Source: Curtobacterium sp. MCJR17_055 (lineage in GTDB: Bacteria > Actinomycetota > Actinomycetes > Actinomycetales > Microbacteriaceae). From it: a stretch of 64,000 bases of DNA. Position numbers and translations under genes: made by a program. Positions 1 through 9,413 of the stretch are shown piece by piece. Positions within the stretch are counted from its first letter, which is position 1. Every line of letters begins with the position of its first letter. The notes beneath the pieces were generated by a model. It was not told the DNA's origin, did not search any database, and saw only the letters and a list, made by a program, of their open reading frames with translations. The stretch covers positions 1 through 64,000 of the forward strand of contig NZ_QKLF01000006.1 in assembly GCF_003224335.1 (NCBI RefSeq), read 5' to 3'.

Positions 1-72
1 CCGGAAGCTAAGCCTCTCAGCGCCGATGGTACTGCAAGGGGGACCTTGTGGGAGAGTAGGACGCCGCCGGAC
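1..72 (+). rRNA. rrf: 5S ribosomal RNA, 3' part
   Basis: The window opens inside a 5S rRNA. The stretch runs from the loop B/C region through the GATGGTACTGC segment and the GGGAGAGTAGGACGCCGCCGG 3' helix, typical of actinobacterial 5S rRNA. The 5' part lies outside the window. The exact 3' end (about 72) is estimated from the end of the terminal helix. Confidence 0.93.
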
Positions 73-87
73 TTCTTTTCACAGATG

Positions 88-150
88 TGGCCATCGGCCC
101 TCCATCGAGAGCGAGAGCTCTCGGGAGGGTCGGTGGCCATTTCTCTTTCT
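88..150 (+). terminator. rRNA operon terminator
   Basis: A 16-bp stem (88-103 with 124-139, two G-U pairs) carries an inner 7-bp hairpin and is followed by a pyrimidine tract TTCTCTTTCT at 141-150. It sits directly after the 5S rRNA, as expected for an intrinsic rRNA operon terminator. Nothing recognisable lies between it and the next gene at 285. Confidence 0.85.
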
Positions 151-284
151 CAGGGTGCTCCACAGGTCGACTCTGCGCTGGGTTCGTGATGGACTTGACG
201 CAGGGCGAGCTGCACAGCCCACACACAACGACACAGCGGACGACCGTCGGGACATCTGATCTCGGCACGCAACGAGGAGCTACG

Positions 285-2174
285 GTGGCGAACGACGACG
301 AACAGCGACGAGACGGGCGCGACGGCGACCGTCAGGACCGGCCTCGACGCGACGGCGGTCCGCAGCGGAGCGGTGACCGCGGTGGGTGGTCGTCCGGACC
401 TCGCGACTTCGAACGCCGCGAGGGGCAGCGTGGCGACGACCGTCGTGGCGCCGGTCGTCCCTCCAACGAGTCGTCGGATCGGCGGCCGGCTGGTCGTGAC
501 TTCCGTGAGGGTGGAGCGCGCTCGGACCGCCCCTCGTGGCGATCGGACCGCCCTTCGTCCGACCGTCCGCGTCGTGATGGTGACCGTCCCTTCCGTGGTC
601 GAGACGACCGACCCCGTCGTGACGGTGACCGCCCGGTTCGCTCCGGGGGCTCGGATCGTCCGTTCCGCGGTGGCGACGACCGGCCGCGTCGAGACGGAGA
701 CCGTCCGTTCCGCGGTGGTGACGATCGCCCCCGCCGTGACGGCGACCGTCCGTTCCGTGGTGGCGATGACCGTCCCCGTCGTGACGGTGACCGCCCGTTC
801 CGGAGTGGCGACGACCGGCCGCGTCGTGACGGTGACCGCCCCTACCGTTCCGGCGGGTCTGACCGCCCGTTCCGTGGTGGCGATGACCGGCCGCGTCGCG
901 ATGGTGACCGCCCCTACCGCTCCGGCGGGTCTGACCGCCCCTTCCGTGGTGGCGATGACCGCCCGCGTCGTGACGGTGACCGCCCCATCCGTGGCGGCGA
1001 TGACCGTCCGCGCCGTGACGGAGACCGGCCGGTTCGTTCCGGTGGTCCGGCGCGTCCCTTCCGCGGCGGTGACGACCGGCCCCGGCGTGACAGCGATCGT
1101 CCGTTCCGCGACGGAGGGCGTCCGCGCCGTGACGACGACCGTCCGGGCCGCGACGGCGCCGACCGGAAGCGGTTCGGAGACGGCTCGCGCTCGGCCGGCG
1201 CGCGGTTCGGCGAGGCGGCCCGCGACGACTGGGAAGACCGCGACCCGTACGGCACCCGGTCGATCCGGCCGCGGCACGATGACCCGGAGATCCCCGAGGA
1301 GATCCAGGCGCGTGACCTGCACCCCGCCGCGCGTGCCGAGCTGAAGACGCTGAGCAAGGACAACGCTGACTGGGTTGCCCGGCACCTCGTCACCGCCGCG
1401 ATGCTCGTGGACACCGACCCGGAGCTGGCGAACCAGCACGCCCTCAGCGCGGCTCGTCGTGCCGGCCGCGTCGCCGTCGTCCGCGAGACGGCTGCGATCA
1501 CGGCGTACCGGCTCGGTGACTTCGCGACGGCGCTCCGGGAACTCCGGACGTACCGACGCATCTCCGGCCGGAACGACCAGTTGCCGATGATGGTCGACTG
1601 TGAGCGCGGCCTCGGCCGACCCGAGCGTGCGCTCGAGCTGGGTCGGTCGGTCGACCGCGCCGCCCTGGAGACGCCGGTGCAGGTGGAACTCGCGATCGCG
1701 ATGTCCGGAGCCCGGCTCGACCTCGGGAACCCCACAGCCGCGCTGGGCGAACTCGAGATTCCACAGCTCGACCCGTCCACGGCCTACAGCTGGTCACCGG
1801 CGCTCTACAGTGCTTACGCGGCCACGCTCGAGGAGCTCGGCCGCCAGGACGAGGCCGACGAATGGTGGGCCCGTGTCGACCGTGCGGCCGAGGCTCTCGC
1901 CGAGGCCGCTGAAGACGATGCTTGGGAGACAGTGGATGTGGTCGAGGAAGCGCTCGAAGACGACGGGTTCGACAGCGAGCCCGGACGCGACGAGTCCGAC
2001 GACTCCGGACTCGACGACGGCGAGCTCGACGACGCAGAGCTCGGGGACGCCGAGCCCGGCAACGGGTACGTCAGCACCCTCGGGAACGACGAATCCGACG
2101 GCGTCGCCGGGGACGACCTCGGAGAGCGCGACGAGGACAACCCGCGGGACATCGACGGGTCCGCAGCAGGCTGA
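285..2174 (+). CDS. Disordered Arg/Asp-rich protein with C-terminal TPR-like domain
   Basis: About 629 residues. The GTG at 285 is chosen because GAGGAG lies just upstream and the longer frame begins inside the rRNA terminator. Residues about 1-300 are low complexity, rich in Arg, Asp, Gly and Pro, with ten copies of DRPRRD in a roughly 15-residue repeat. Residues about 340-545 form helical pairs resembling tetratricopeptide repeats (DFATALRELRTYRRISGRND, ALGELEIPQLD). The last 80 residues are strongly acidic. A conserved actinobacterial protein; its function is not known to me. The N-terminal composition resembles RG-rich RNA-binding tails, and the neighbour upstream is an rRNA operon, so an RNA or ribosome-related role is possible but only inferred. 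It is followed at 16 nt by the HAD gene and probably heads that operon. Confidence 0.85.
   Translation: MANDDEQRRDGRDGDRQDRPRRDGGPQRSGDRGGWSSGPRDFERREGQRGDDRRGAGRPSNESSDRRPAGRDFREGGARSDRPSWRSDRPSSDRPRRDGDRPFRGRDDRPRRDGDRPVRSGGSDRPFRGGDDRPRRDGDRPFRGGDDRPRRDGDRPFRGGDDRPRRDGDRPFRSGDDRPRRDGDRPYRSGGSDRPFRGGDDRPRRDGDRPYRSGGSDRPFRGGDDRPRRDGDRPIRGGDDRPRRDGDRPVRSGGPARPFRGGDDRPRRDSDRPFRDGGRPRRDDDRPGRDGADRKRFGDGSRSAGARFGEAARDDWEDRDPYGTRSIRPRHDDPEIPEEIQARDLHPAARAELKTLSKDNADWVARHLVTAAMLVDTDPELANQHALSAARRAGRVAVVRETAAITAYRLGDFATALRELRTYRRISGRNDQLPMMVDCERGLGRPERALELGRSVDRAALETPVQVELAIAMSGARLDLGNPTAALGELEIPQLDPSTAYSWSPALYSAYAATLEELGRQDEADEWWARVDRAAEALAEAAEDDAWETVDVVEEALEDDGFDSEPGRDESDDSGLDDGELDDAELGDAEPGNGYVSTLGNDESDGVAGDDLGERDEDNPRDIDGSAAG
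560..1165 (+). repeat. In-frame 45-nt degenerate tandem repeats
   Basis: Repeated units of about 45 nt encode DRPRRDGDRPFRGGD-like blocks, some extended by a YRSGGS insert. Copies differ mostly at third codon positions, so the protein repeat is conserved more strongly than the DNA. The repeats also create long spurious open frames on the other strand. Confidence 0.85.
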
Positions 2175-2190
2175 GACCCCTCGTCCGCCG

Positions 2191-3180
2191 GTGGACGGCG
2201 TCGACGTGGTCCTCACCGACCTCGACGGCGTCGTCTACCGCGGACGGAACGCTGTTCCGCACGCCGTGGAGGCCCTGACCCGGGCCGCCTCGACGGCGCG
2301 TGTCGGCTACATCACGAACAACGCGTCGCGGCGCCCGGTGGACGTCGCGGAACACCTCGAGCAGTACGGTCTGCAGGTCACCGCCGACGACGTGGTGACG
2401 TCCTCCCAGGCCGGTGCGCGGCTCCTCGCGACGCTGGTTCCGGCGGGTTCCACCGTGCTCGTGATCGGTGGGCTCGGCCTGACGACGATCGTCGAACAGG
2501 CCGGCTTCGTCGTCACCGACAGCGCGGAGGACCACCCGGCTGCCGTCATCCAGGGCTTCGCCCCGGAGCTCGGCTGGAAGCAGCTCGCCGAGGCGTCCTT
2601 CGCGCTGGCGGACGCCTCCGTACCGTGGGTGGCCACCAACATGGACTGGTCGATCCCCGTCGAGCGCGGCATCGCGCCCGGCAACGGCACGCTCGTGGCG
2701 GCCGTGCACCAGGCCGTCGGCAGGATGCCGGTGGTCGCGGGCAAGCCCGAGCGGCCGATCTTCGACGCCGCCCTCGCTCGGTTCGGTGGTGCGAGCCCGC
2801 TCTTCATCGGTGACCGACTGGACACCGACATCAAGGGCGCGAACGACGCCGGCATCCCGAGCGTGCTCGTGCTCACCGGCATCGATCAGCCCAAGCAGGT
2901 GCTCGCAGCGGACCAGCGGTCGCGACCGACGTACGTGCTCCGAGACCTCAGGGGTCTGCACGAGCCGTACCCGGTGACCATCCGGCACGAGGACCGGGAC
3001 GGCACGCGCCGGGTCACGGTCGGCGAGTCGACGGTGAGCATGCGAGGTCACGTCGTCCGCGCCGAACGAGTCGGACCGGACGACATGGACCTGTTGCGTG
3101 CCGGCGCGACAGCGATCTGGGACTCCGGACTGGCGATCTACGGGCTGGACGTGGACCCGAAGCTGTACGGCGGCGAGTAG
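2191..3180 (+). CDS. HAD-IIA family sugar/glycolate phosphatase
   Basis: 329 residues from the GTG at 2191. Begins almost directly with HAD motif I DLDGVVYRG (about residues 9-17), followed by the IIA-type cap and the late motif GDRLDTDIKGANDAG. This is the NagD/phosphoglycolate phosphatase-like branch of the HAD superfamily, which hydrolyses small phosphate esters in the cytosol; the substrate cannot be told from sequence. The C-terminal 80 residues after the HAD fold are unusual for NagD and typical of actinobacterial members. Starts 16 nt after the TPR gene and ends 1 nt before the next start, so it is co-transcribed. No clear Shine-Dalgarno precedes 2191; translational coupling is likely. 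Confidence 0.85.
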   Translation: MDGVDVVLTDLDGVVYRGRNAVPHAVEALTRAASTARVGYITNNASRRPVDVAEHLEQYGLQVTADDVVTSSQAGARLLATLVPAGSTVLVIGGLGLTTIVEQAGFVVTDSAEDHPAAVIQGFAPELGWKQLAEASFALADASVPWVATNMDWSIPVERGIAPGNGTLVAAVHQAVGRMPVVAGKPERPIFDAALARFGGASPLFIGDRLDTDIKGANDAGIPSVLVLTGIDQPKQVLAADQRSRPTYVLRDLRGLHEPYPVTIRHEDRDGTRRVTVGESTVSMRGHVVRAERVGPDDMDLLRAGATAIWDSGLAIYGLDVDPKLYGGE

Positions 3181-3181
3181 C

Positions 3182-3640
3182 GTGACGGGCGTGGACCAGG
3201 CCCGGACCGACGACGTTGCCGAGCCGGTCCTCCCGACTGCACGGGCCGTCCCAGGACCCCCGCGGGCCGTTCCGGTAGCTCCGCGTGCAGTGCCCGGTCC
3301 GCCGCGACCCGTCGCCCCGACGAACGACACGGAGGCGCTGGACACGGAGGCGCTGGACACGGACGCGCTGGGCGCGGAGGCGCTCAACGAGCCGCTGGGG
3401 ATGGGATCGCAGAACGGCGCGGCGAGCAGCACGTCGACCGGCGACGACGATCCTGCAGCGGACGGTGCCGTGCGTGCAGCTGGCGGATCTGGCGACCTCG
3501 GCGGCGACCTCGGCGGCTCCCTCCGACGGCGTGCCGAGGCCGTGGAAGCCATGCCACTCGCGGAGCGTGCGGACGCCTTCTCAGCCCTGCACGACGACCT
3601 CCGGACCCGGCTCGAGCAGGGTGGGGCCGCACGTGCCTGA
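3182..3640 (+). CDS. Small repeat-containing hypothetical protein
   Basis: 152 residues from a GTG one base after the HAD stop. The N-terminal half is low complexity: Pro/Ala/Val/Arg-rich (AVPGPPRAVPVAPRAVPGPP), then four TEALD-type 5-residue repeats. The C-terminal 35 residues (EAMPLAERADAFSALHDDLRTRLEQ) form an amphipathic helix, as in small proteins found between HAD and TlyA genes in other actinobacteria. Function unknown. Its end overlaps the predicted start of tlyA by 8 nt, so translation is probably coupled. Confidence 0.75.
   Translation: MTGVDQARTDDVAEPVLPTARAVPGPPRAVPVAPRAVPGPPRPVAPTNDTEALDTEALDTDALGAEALNEPLGMGSQNGAASSTSTGDDDPAADGAVRAAGGSGDLGGDLGGSLRRRAEAVEAMPLAERADAFSALHDDLRTRLEQGGAARA
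3326..3385 (+). repeat. 15-nt tandem repeat, four copies
   Basis: Four in-frame units: GACACGGAGGCGCTG twice, then two variants. They encode DTEAL DTEAL DTDAL GAEAL. Confidence 0.9.
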
Positions 3641-4658
3641 CCGCGGCACAGCCCGTGACCAGGGGGCGCCGCTCACGTCGTCGACGCCCCGCCCCGGAGA
3701 GCGTGCCACGGCAGTGACCAACAACACAGCACAGACCAGCGACGCAGCACAGACCGGCAACGCAGCACAGACCAGCGACGCAGCACAGACCGGCAACGCA
3801 GCACAGACCGGCAACACAGCAGCGACCGGTGACAGGCCAGCGACGGGCGACCGCGCCTCCACGCAGCGCCTCGACGCGGCCGTCGCTGCCAGGGGCCTCG
3901 CTCGCTCCCGCACGGCCGCCGCTGCCCTGATCCAGGCCGGACGTGTCACGGTCGACGGTGTGCCGGTGGTGAAGGCGTCGACGCCGGTGACCGCTGCGTC
4001 CGACGTCACGGTGGACGCCGAGGACGAATGGGTCTCCCGCGCTGCGCTCAAGCTCGTCGCCGCACTCGACGCGTTCGACGTCGACCCGAGCGGGCGGACC
4101 GTGCTCGACGTCGGCGCCTCCACGGGCGGGTTCACCCAGGTGTTGCTGTCGCGAGGCGCGGCCCGTGTGGTCGCCCTCGACGTCGGACACGGCCAGCTCG
4201 CTCCCGAGATCGCCCTGGACGACCGTGTGGCGGTGGTGGAGGGGGTCAACGCCCGGAACCTCACGAGCAGCGACTACCTCGCCCTCGACCCGGCCGCGGC
4301 GGACACCAGCCTGGTGGTCGGTGACCTGTCGTTCATCAGCCTCCGCATGGTCCTGCCGGCACTGGTCGAGGCCGTGCCCGCCGACGACTTCGTCCTCCTC
4401 GTGAAGCCGCAGTTCGAGGTGGGCCGCACCGGGATCCGCGAGGGCATCGTCCGCGACGCGTCGCTGCGGCAGGACGCCCTCATGAACGTCCTCTGGGCAG
4501 CGTGGGACCTGGGCTTCGGGACGGCCGGGTTGGCGCCGTCGCCGATCGTCGGCACGCACGGCAACCAGGAGTACCTCGCGCGTCTCCAGCGGGGTCGCGG
4601 GGAGAACCCGACAGAATGGATCGTCCGGGCGACGGAACTGGCGGAGGGAGCTCCATGA
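3633..4658 (+). CDS. tlyA: TlyA family rRNA (cytidine-2'-O)-methyltransferase
   Basis: 341 residues if started at the GTG at 3633; a GTG at 3714 would give 314. After a low-complexity head comes an S4 RNA-binding domain (QRLDAAVAARGLARSRTAAA), then an FtsJ-like methyltransferase fold with the SAM loop LDVGASTGGFTQVL and the VVGDLSFISLR and LVKPQFEVGR motifs. TlyA proteins 2'-O-methylate 16S and 23S rRNA cytidines; in mycobacteria this determines capreomycin sensitivity. The stop overlaps nadK (ATGA), as usual for the tlyA-nadK-recN order. The N-terminal repeat tract is unusual for the family. Confidence 0.93.
   Translation: MPDRGTARDQGAPLTSSTPRPGERATAVTNNTAQTSDAAQTGNAAQTSDAAQTGNAAQTGNTAATGDRPATGDRASTQRLDAAVAARGLARSRTAAAALIQAGRVTVDGVPVVKASTPVTAASDVTVDAEDEWVSRAALKLVAALDAFDVDPSGRTVLDVGASTGGFTQVLLSRGAARVVALDVGHGQLAPEIALDDRVAVVEGVNARNLTSSDYLALDPAAADTSLVVGDLSFISLRMVLPALVEAVPADDFVLLVKPQFEVGRTGIREGIVRDASLRQDALMNVLWAAWDLGFGTAGLAPSPIVGTHGNQEYLARLQRGRGENPTEWIVRATELAEGAP
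3723..3830 (+). repeat. 18-nt tandem repeat in tlyA N-terminus
   Basis: Six 18-nt units encode alternating DAAQTS/NAAQTG hexapeptides. The central copies are nearly identical at DNA level, so unit-number variation by slippage is plausible. Confidence 0.9.
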
Positions 4659-5581
4659 GCGATGAACGACACATCCTGCTCGTCTCGCACACCGGGCGGC
4701 GCGACTCGATCGACGCCGCTGTCGAGGTCTGTGACATCCTCCACGCCGCCGGCCTCACCCCGGTGATGCCCTTCGACGAGTACGCCGACGTCCGCCGAGC
4801 GGAAGCGTCGGTCGGACAGGTCGACATCCTCGGCGTCGACGTGCGCCCGGACGAGATCGAGATCGTGATCGTCCTCGGCGGGGACGGCACGATCCTCCGC
4901 GCTGCCGAACTGGCCCGAGGCACCTCCGCACCGATCGTCGGGGTCAACCTCGGCCACGTGGGCTTCCTCGCCGAGAGCGAGCGCGACGGACTCGCCGAGA
5001 CGGTCGAACGCGCGCTGACCGGCGAGTACAAGGTCGAGGAGCGCGTCGCCCTGCAGGTCGACGTGGTGGTCGGCAACGAGATCGTCTACTCGAGCTGGGC
5101 GCTCAACGAGGCGACGGTCGAGAAGGCCTCGCGCGAGCGCATGCTCGAGGTCGTGACCGAGGTCGACGGCCGACCGCTGTCCTCCTTCGGGTGCGACGGC
5201 GTGGTGTTCTCCACGCCGACCGGGTCCACCGCCTACTCCTTCTCCGGGGGCGGCCCCGTCGTGTGGCCCGACGTCGACGCCATCCTCATGGTCCCGCTGA
5301 GCGCGCACGCCCTGTTCTCCCGGCCGATCGTGGTCGGTCCGGACCGCGTCCTCGCGGTCGAGGTCCTGCGGCGCACGAGCGGCGTGGGCGTGCTGTGGTG
5401 TGACGGACGCCGGACGCACGACCTGCCTCCCGGAGCGCGGGTCGAGGTGCGCCGGTCGCCGGATCCGGTGCGGGTGGCGCGGCTCAAGGACGCTCCGTTC
5501 GCCGACCGGCTGGTGGCGAAGTTCCGCCTGCCGGTCGCGGGCTGGCGCGGCCCGCAGCGCGACGACGAGGACGTCCAGTGA
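4655..5581 (+). CDS. nadK: NAD kinase
   Basis: 308 residues from the ATG at 4655, preceded by GGAGGGAG. Makes NADP from NAD using ATP or polyphosphate in the cytosol. The GGDGTILRAAE motif (about residues 72-82), NLGHVGFLAE and STPTGSTAYSFSGGGPVV are diagnostic. Overlaps the tlyA stop by 4 nt. The length is normal for the family. Confidence 0.97.
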   Translation: MSDERHILLVSHTGRRDSIDAAVEVCDILHAAGLTPVMPFDEYADVRRAEASVGQVDILGVDVRPDEIEIVIVLGGDGTILRAAELARGTSAPIVGVNLGHVGFLAESERDGLAETVERALTGEYKVEERVALQVDVVVGNEIVYSSWALNEATVEKASRERMLEVVTEVDGRPLSSFGCDGVVFSTPTGSTAYSFSGGGPVVWPDVDAILMVPLSAHALFSRPIVVGPDRVLAVEVLRRTSGVGVLWCDGRRTHDLPPGARVEVRRSPDPVRVARLKDAPFADRLVAKFRLPVAGWRGPQRDDEDVQ

Positions 5582-5705
5582 CGCCCTCGTGCGACCACCG
5601 CGCCGGTCCGGCCTGACCTGTCAGCGACCCAGCCGGCCGCCCGGACGACGAACACGAGCACGACCACCGGCACCACGACGTGAACCAGCAGCAGGAGCAC
5701 ATCCA

Positions 5706-7397
5706 GTGATCGAGGAAATCCGCATCTCCGACCTCGGCGTGATCGGCGACGCCACGCTCGAGCTCGGCCCGGGCTTCACCGTCGTGACCGGTGAGACCGG
5801 AGCCGGCAAGACGATGATCGTCACCGCGCTCGGCCTGCTCCTCGGCGCCCGGGCGGACGCCGGGTCCGTCCGTCGCGGGGCGTCCAGCGCGGTCGTCGAG
5901 GGACGCTGGGACCTGCCGGACCACGCCGCCGTGGCCGAGCGGGTCGAGGACGCCGGCGGGACGGTCGAGGACGGCGAGCTCATCCTCACCAGGACGGTCT
6001 CCGCCGAGGGTCGCAGCCGCGCCACGGTCGGGGGCCGCAGCGCGCCCGTCGCCGTGCTCGGCGAACTGGCCGACCAGCTCGTCACCGTGCACGGCCAGTC
6101 CGACCAGATCCGGCTGACCTCGGCGTCGGCGCAGCGGGCCGCGCTCGACGGGTTCGGTGCCGGCGCGATCGAGAAGGCCCTCGCGAAGTACGTCGCCGTG
6201 TACGACGCCTGGCAGCAGCACGCCGGGGACCTCGAGACGCTCACGCGGGACCGGGACGAACGGCTCGCCGAGGCCGCGCGGCTCCGCGAGGCGTCCGAGG
6301 AGATCGAGGCAGCCGACCCGCAGCCGGGCGAGGACACCGAGCTCGCCGAACGCGCCGAGCGGCTGGGGAACCTCGAGGAGCTCCGACTGTCCGCAGGGCT
6401 CGCGCACGAGGCCGTCTCGAGCGAGTCGCTCGACGGGCCCGACGTCATCGGCCTCGTCGAGTCCGCACGGCGTGCGATCGAACGGGTGGCGAACGTCGAC
6501 CAGGCCCTGCAGCCGGTGCTGGAACAGCTCACCGAGCTCGGGATCCAGGCGAGTGAGGCCTCGGCGTCGCTGTCGAGCTACATCGGCTCGCTCGAGCCGG
6601 AAGCGGGCCACGACCTCGAACTCGTCAACGAGCGCCGCGCCCTGCTCGCCGGACTGACCCGGAAGTACGGGGACACCGTCGAGGACGTCATCGCCTACGG
6701 TCAGCGCGCCTCGGACCGGCTGCTCGAACTCGACGGCGACGACGACCGGATCGTCGGACTCCAGCAGGCCGTCGAGGCGGACCTGGTCGCCCTCGAGGCC
6801 GCCGCCGCCACCCTCACCAAGGTGCGGAGCAAGGCGGCGACGGACCTCGCGAAGCGGGTCACCGCCGAATTGAAGAGCCTCGCGATGGCCGGCGCGACCC
6901 TCGTGGTCGAGGTCACCGACGCGGGCGAGTTCCGTCGCCACGGGCGGGACCAGGTGGCGATCCTCCTGCAGCCGCACTCGGGCACCGACCCCCGACCGAT
7001 CGGCAAGGGTGCCTCCGGCGGTGAGCTCTCCCGCGTGATGCTCGCGATCGAGGTCGTCATGGCCGGGAGCACCACGGTCCCGACGTTCGTGTTCGACGAG
7101 GTCGACGCGGGTGTCGGCGGCGCTGCTGCGATCGAGATCGGCCGACGCCTGGCGGCGCTCGCCGAGCGCACGCAGGTCATCGTGGTCACGCACCTCGCAC
7201 AGGTCGCTGCGTTCGCGAACAACCACCTCAACGTCGTCAAGGACGCCAGCGGCGCGGTCACCTCGTCGAGCGTGCGGCGCCTCGAGGGCGACGACCGCCT
7301 GCAGGAGATGGCACGGCTGCTCTCCGGTCTCGGCGACAGCGCCAGCGGCATGGAGCACGCACGCGAACTCCTCGAGGTCGCCGGTCGGTCCGCCTGA
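5706..7397 (+). CDS. recN: DNA repair protein RecN
   Basis: 563 residues from a GTG with AGGAG upstream. SMC-like ATPase acting in double-strand-break repair. Walker A GETGAGKT lies near residue 31, two central coiled-coil arms follow, and the ABC signature [12 protein letters not shown] and Walker [14 protein letters not shown] sit in the C-terminal third. A 124-nt gap separates it from nadK and contains no other gene. Confidence 0.97.
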   Translation: MIEEIRISDLGVIGDATLELGPGFTVVTGETGAGKTMIVTALGLLLGARADAGSVRRGASSAVVEGRWDLPDHAAVAERVEDAGGTVEDGELILTRTVSAEGRSRATVGGRSAPVAVLGELADQLVTVHGQSDQIRLTSASAQRAALDGFGAGAIEKALAKYVAVYDAWQQHAGDLETLTRDRDERLAEAARLREASEEIEAADPQPGEDTELAERAERLGNLEELRLSAGLAHEAVSSESLDGPDVIGLVESARRAIERVANVDQALQPVLEQLTELGIQASEASASLSSYIGSLEPEAGHDLELVNERRALLAGLTRKYGDTVEDVIAYGQRASDRLLELDGDDDRIVGLQQAVEADLVALEAAAATLTKVRSKAATDLAKRVTAELKSLAMAGATLVVEVTDAGEFRRHGRDQVAILLQPHSGTDPRPIGKGASGGELSRVMLAIEVVMAGSTTVPTFVFDEVDAGVGGAAAIEIGRRLAALAERTQVIVVTHLAQVAAFANNHLNVVKDASGAVTSSSVRRLEGDDRLQEMARLLSGLGDSASGMEHARELLEVAGRSA

Positions 7398-7486
7398 CGG
7401 CCCGGAGGCCCGCCCCGCGTCGGCGACCACGCTCCGGACGCAACGCGCCCGGCGAACGCGGGTCGCGCCTCCCGGCACTTCTGACG

Positions 7487-7500
7487 TACGATGGAATCCC
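7487..7500 (+). promoter_or_regulatory. Leaderless promoter of pyrG
   Basis: The -10 box TACGAT at 7487-7492 ends 8 nt before the GTG start of pyrG, so the transcript would begin at or next to the start codon. No Shine-Dalgarno is present, in agreement. Confidence 0.6.
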
Positions 7501-9228
7501 GTGGCGGACACTCTCAGCAGCGGTACCCAGGCAAGCACAGCGCGCATCGACAGCAAGACCCCGAAGGTGACGAAGCAGATCTTCGTGACCGGCGGGGTCG
7601 TCTCGTCTCTCGGCAAGGGCCTGACGGCGGCCAGCCTCGGCAACCTCCTCACGGCACGCGGCCTCAAGGTCGTCATGCAGAAGCTCGACCCGTACCTCAA
7701 CGTGGACCCGGGCACCATGAACCCGTTCCAGCACGGCGAGGTCTTCGTGACCGACGACGGCGCCGAGACCGATCTGGACATCGGCCACTACGAGCGCTTC
7801 CTCGACATCGACCTCGCCCAGTCGGCGAACGTCACGACCGGGCAGGTCTACTCGACGGTCATCGCCAAGGAGCGTCGCGGCGAGTACCTCGGTGACACCG
7901 TGCAGGTCATCCCGCACATCACCGACGAGATCAAGCGGCGGATGCGCGAGCAGGCGGAGAACGACCCGCAGCCCGACGTCATCATCACCGAGGTCGGCGG
8001 CACGGTCGGCGACATCGAGTCGCAGCCGTTCATCGAGGCGGCCCGCCAGGTGCGCCACGAGCTCGGCCGGAACAACGTCTTCTTCGTGCACGTCTCGCTC
8101 GTGCCGTTCATGAACGCCTCCGGCGAGCAGAAGACGAAGCCGACGCAGCACTCGGTCGCGCAGCTCCGCTCGATCGGCATCCAGCCCGACGCCCTCGTGC
8201 TCCGCTCGGACCGCCCCGTCTCGGACGCGAACAAGCGCAAGATCGCCCTGATGTGCGACGTCGACGAGGACGCCGTGGTGAACGCCGTGGACGTCCCCTC
8301 GATCTACGACATCCCGACGATGCTGCACGACCAGGGCCTCGACCAGGTCATCATCGAGGCCCTCCGCCTCGAGGCGCACGACGTCGACTGGTCGCGTTGG
8401 AACGGCGTGCTGACCGCGGTGCACGAGCCCAAGAAGGCCGTCACGATCGCCCTGGTCGGCAAGTACATCGACCTGCCGGACGCGTACCTGTCCGTCACCG
8501 AGGCCCTGCGCGCGGGCGGCTTCGCCCACACCGCCAAGGTCACGCTGAAGTGGGTCGCGTCCGACGAGTGCATCACCCCCGAGGGCGCCGCGAAGAACCT
8601 CGGCGACGTCGACGGCATCTGCATCCCCGGTGGGTTCGGCATCCGCGGCATCGAGGGCAAGCTCGGCGCGCTGAAGTTCGCGCGTGAGCAGAACATCCCC
8701 ACGCTCGGGCTGTGCCTCGGCCTGCAGTGCATGGTCATCGAGTACGCCCGCCACGAGGCCGGTCTGCTCGACGCGTCGAGCACCGAGTTCGACCCCGAGA
8801 CCTCGACGCCGGTCATCGCGACCATGGCGGAGCAGGTCGACATCATCGCGGGCGGTGACCTGGGCGGCACGATGCGGCTCGGCATGTACCCGGCGCACTT
8901 CACCGACGGCAGCCTGGCGGCTGAGCTGTACGGCGCGACCGAGGCGTCGGAGCGTCACCGTCACCGCTACGAGGTGAACAACCACTACCGCGAGCAGATC
9001 GCGGACGCCGGCCTGCGCTTCTCGGGTACCTCGCCGGACGGCACGCTCGTCGAGTACGTCGAGTTGGACCGTGCGGAGCACCCGTTCTACATCGGCACCC
9101 AGGCGCACCCGGAGCTCCGGTCGCGTCCGAACCGCGCGCACCCGCTCTTCGCGGGCCTCGTCGGTGCGGCGATCGAGCGCAACGAGTCGACGCGGCTCTT
9201 CGACCCGGAGACCGAAGCGGTCGCCTAG
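7501..9228 (+). CDS. pyrG: CTP synthase
   Basis: 575 residues. Aminates UTP to CTP with glutamine. The N-terminal synthetase domain starts with [20 protein letters not shown] and contains [20 protein letters not shown]; the C-terminal glutaminase domain has the nucleophile elbow [15 protein letters not shown] and the catalytic HP pair in [12 protein letters not shown]. The N-terminus carries about 20 extra residues before the conserved start. The start codon is set by a -10 box 8 nt upstream. Confidence 0.98.
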   Translation: MADTLSSGTQASTARIDSKTPKVTKQIFVTGGVVSSLGKGLTAASLGNLLTARGLKVVMQKLDPYLNVDPGTMNPFQHGEVFVTDDGAETDLDIGHYERFLDIDLAQSANVTTGQVYSTVIAKERRGEYLGDTVQVIPHITDEIKRRMREQAENDPQPDVIITEVGGTVGDIESQPFIEAARQVRHELGRNNVFFVHVSLVPFMNASGEQKTKPTQHSVAQLRSIGIQPDALVLRSDRPVSDANKRKIALMCDVDEDAVVNAVDVPSIYDIPTMLHDQGLDQVIIEALRLEAHDVDWSRWNGVLTAVHEPKKAVTIALVGKYIDLPDAYLSVTEALRAGGFAHTAKVTLKWVASDECITPEGAAKNLGDVDGICIPGGFGIRGIEGKLGALKFAREQNIPTLGLCLGLQCMVIEYARHEAGLLDASSTEFDPETSTPVIATMAEQVDIIAGGDLGGTMRLGMYPAHFTDGSLAAELYGATEASERHRHRYEVNNHYREQIADAGLRFSGTSPDGTLVEYVELDRAEHPFYIGTQAHPELRSRPNRAHPLFAGLVGAAIERNESTRLFDPETEAVA

Positions 9229-9260
9229 TGGGTCGGGTCGCGGTCGCGACCGGACGACGA

Positions 9261-9359
9261 ACGGGAGGCTCCCCACCGGGCACGGCCGGACCGCCGCTGG
9301 CGCGTCGGTCAGGAACCGGCCGGCGTGGGCCCACCACCAGCTGGTGGGGAGCCTCCCGT
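9261..9359. repeat. Long inverted repeat after pyrG
   Basis: Perfect 17-bp arms, 9261-9277 (ACGGGAGGCTCCCCACC) and 9343-9359, extend to about 22 bp with one mismatch and enclose 65 nt that are themselves GC-rich and foldable. It lies between pyrG and the nudix gene, both on the + strand. It may terminate pyrG transcription or be a palindromic repeat element; the right arm shares GCCTCCCGTCCGTC with the terminator at 57268-57310. Confidence 0.7.
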
Positions 9360-9413
9360 CCGTCTGTCCACAGCCCGTGGGCCCGCCCGGGCCGGGTGGG
9401 GCAGGATGGCGAG

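Noticed and set aside
560-1165. Regular repeats resembling a CRISPR array
   Set aside because: Units are contiguous without unique spacers and encode an in-frame protein repeat; no cas genes nearby.
150-1439. A long open frame on the minus strand opposite the repeat-rich gene
   Set aside because: It arises from the GC-rich DRPRRD repeats on the other strand, has Val/Thr/Arg low-complexity translation and no start signal.
5484-7781. A 765-codon minus-strand open frame over recN
   Set aside because: Shadow of recN: the plus-strand frame has all RecN motifs, and GC-rich DNA commonly leaves the opposite frame open.
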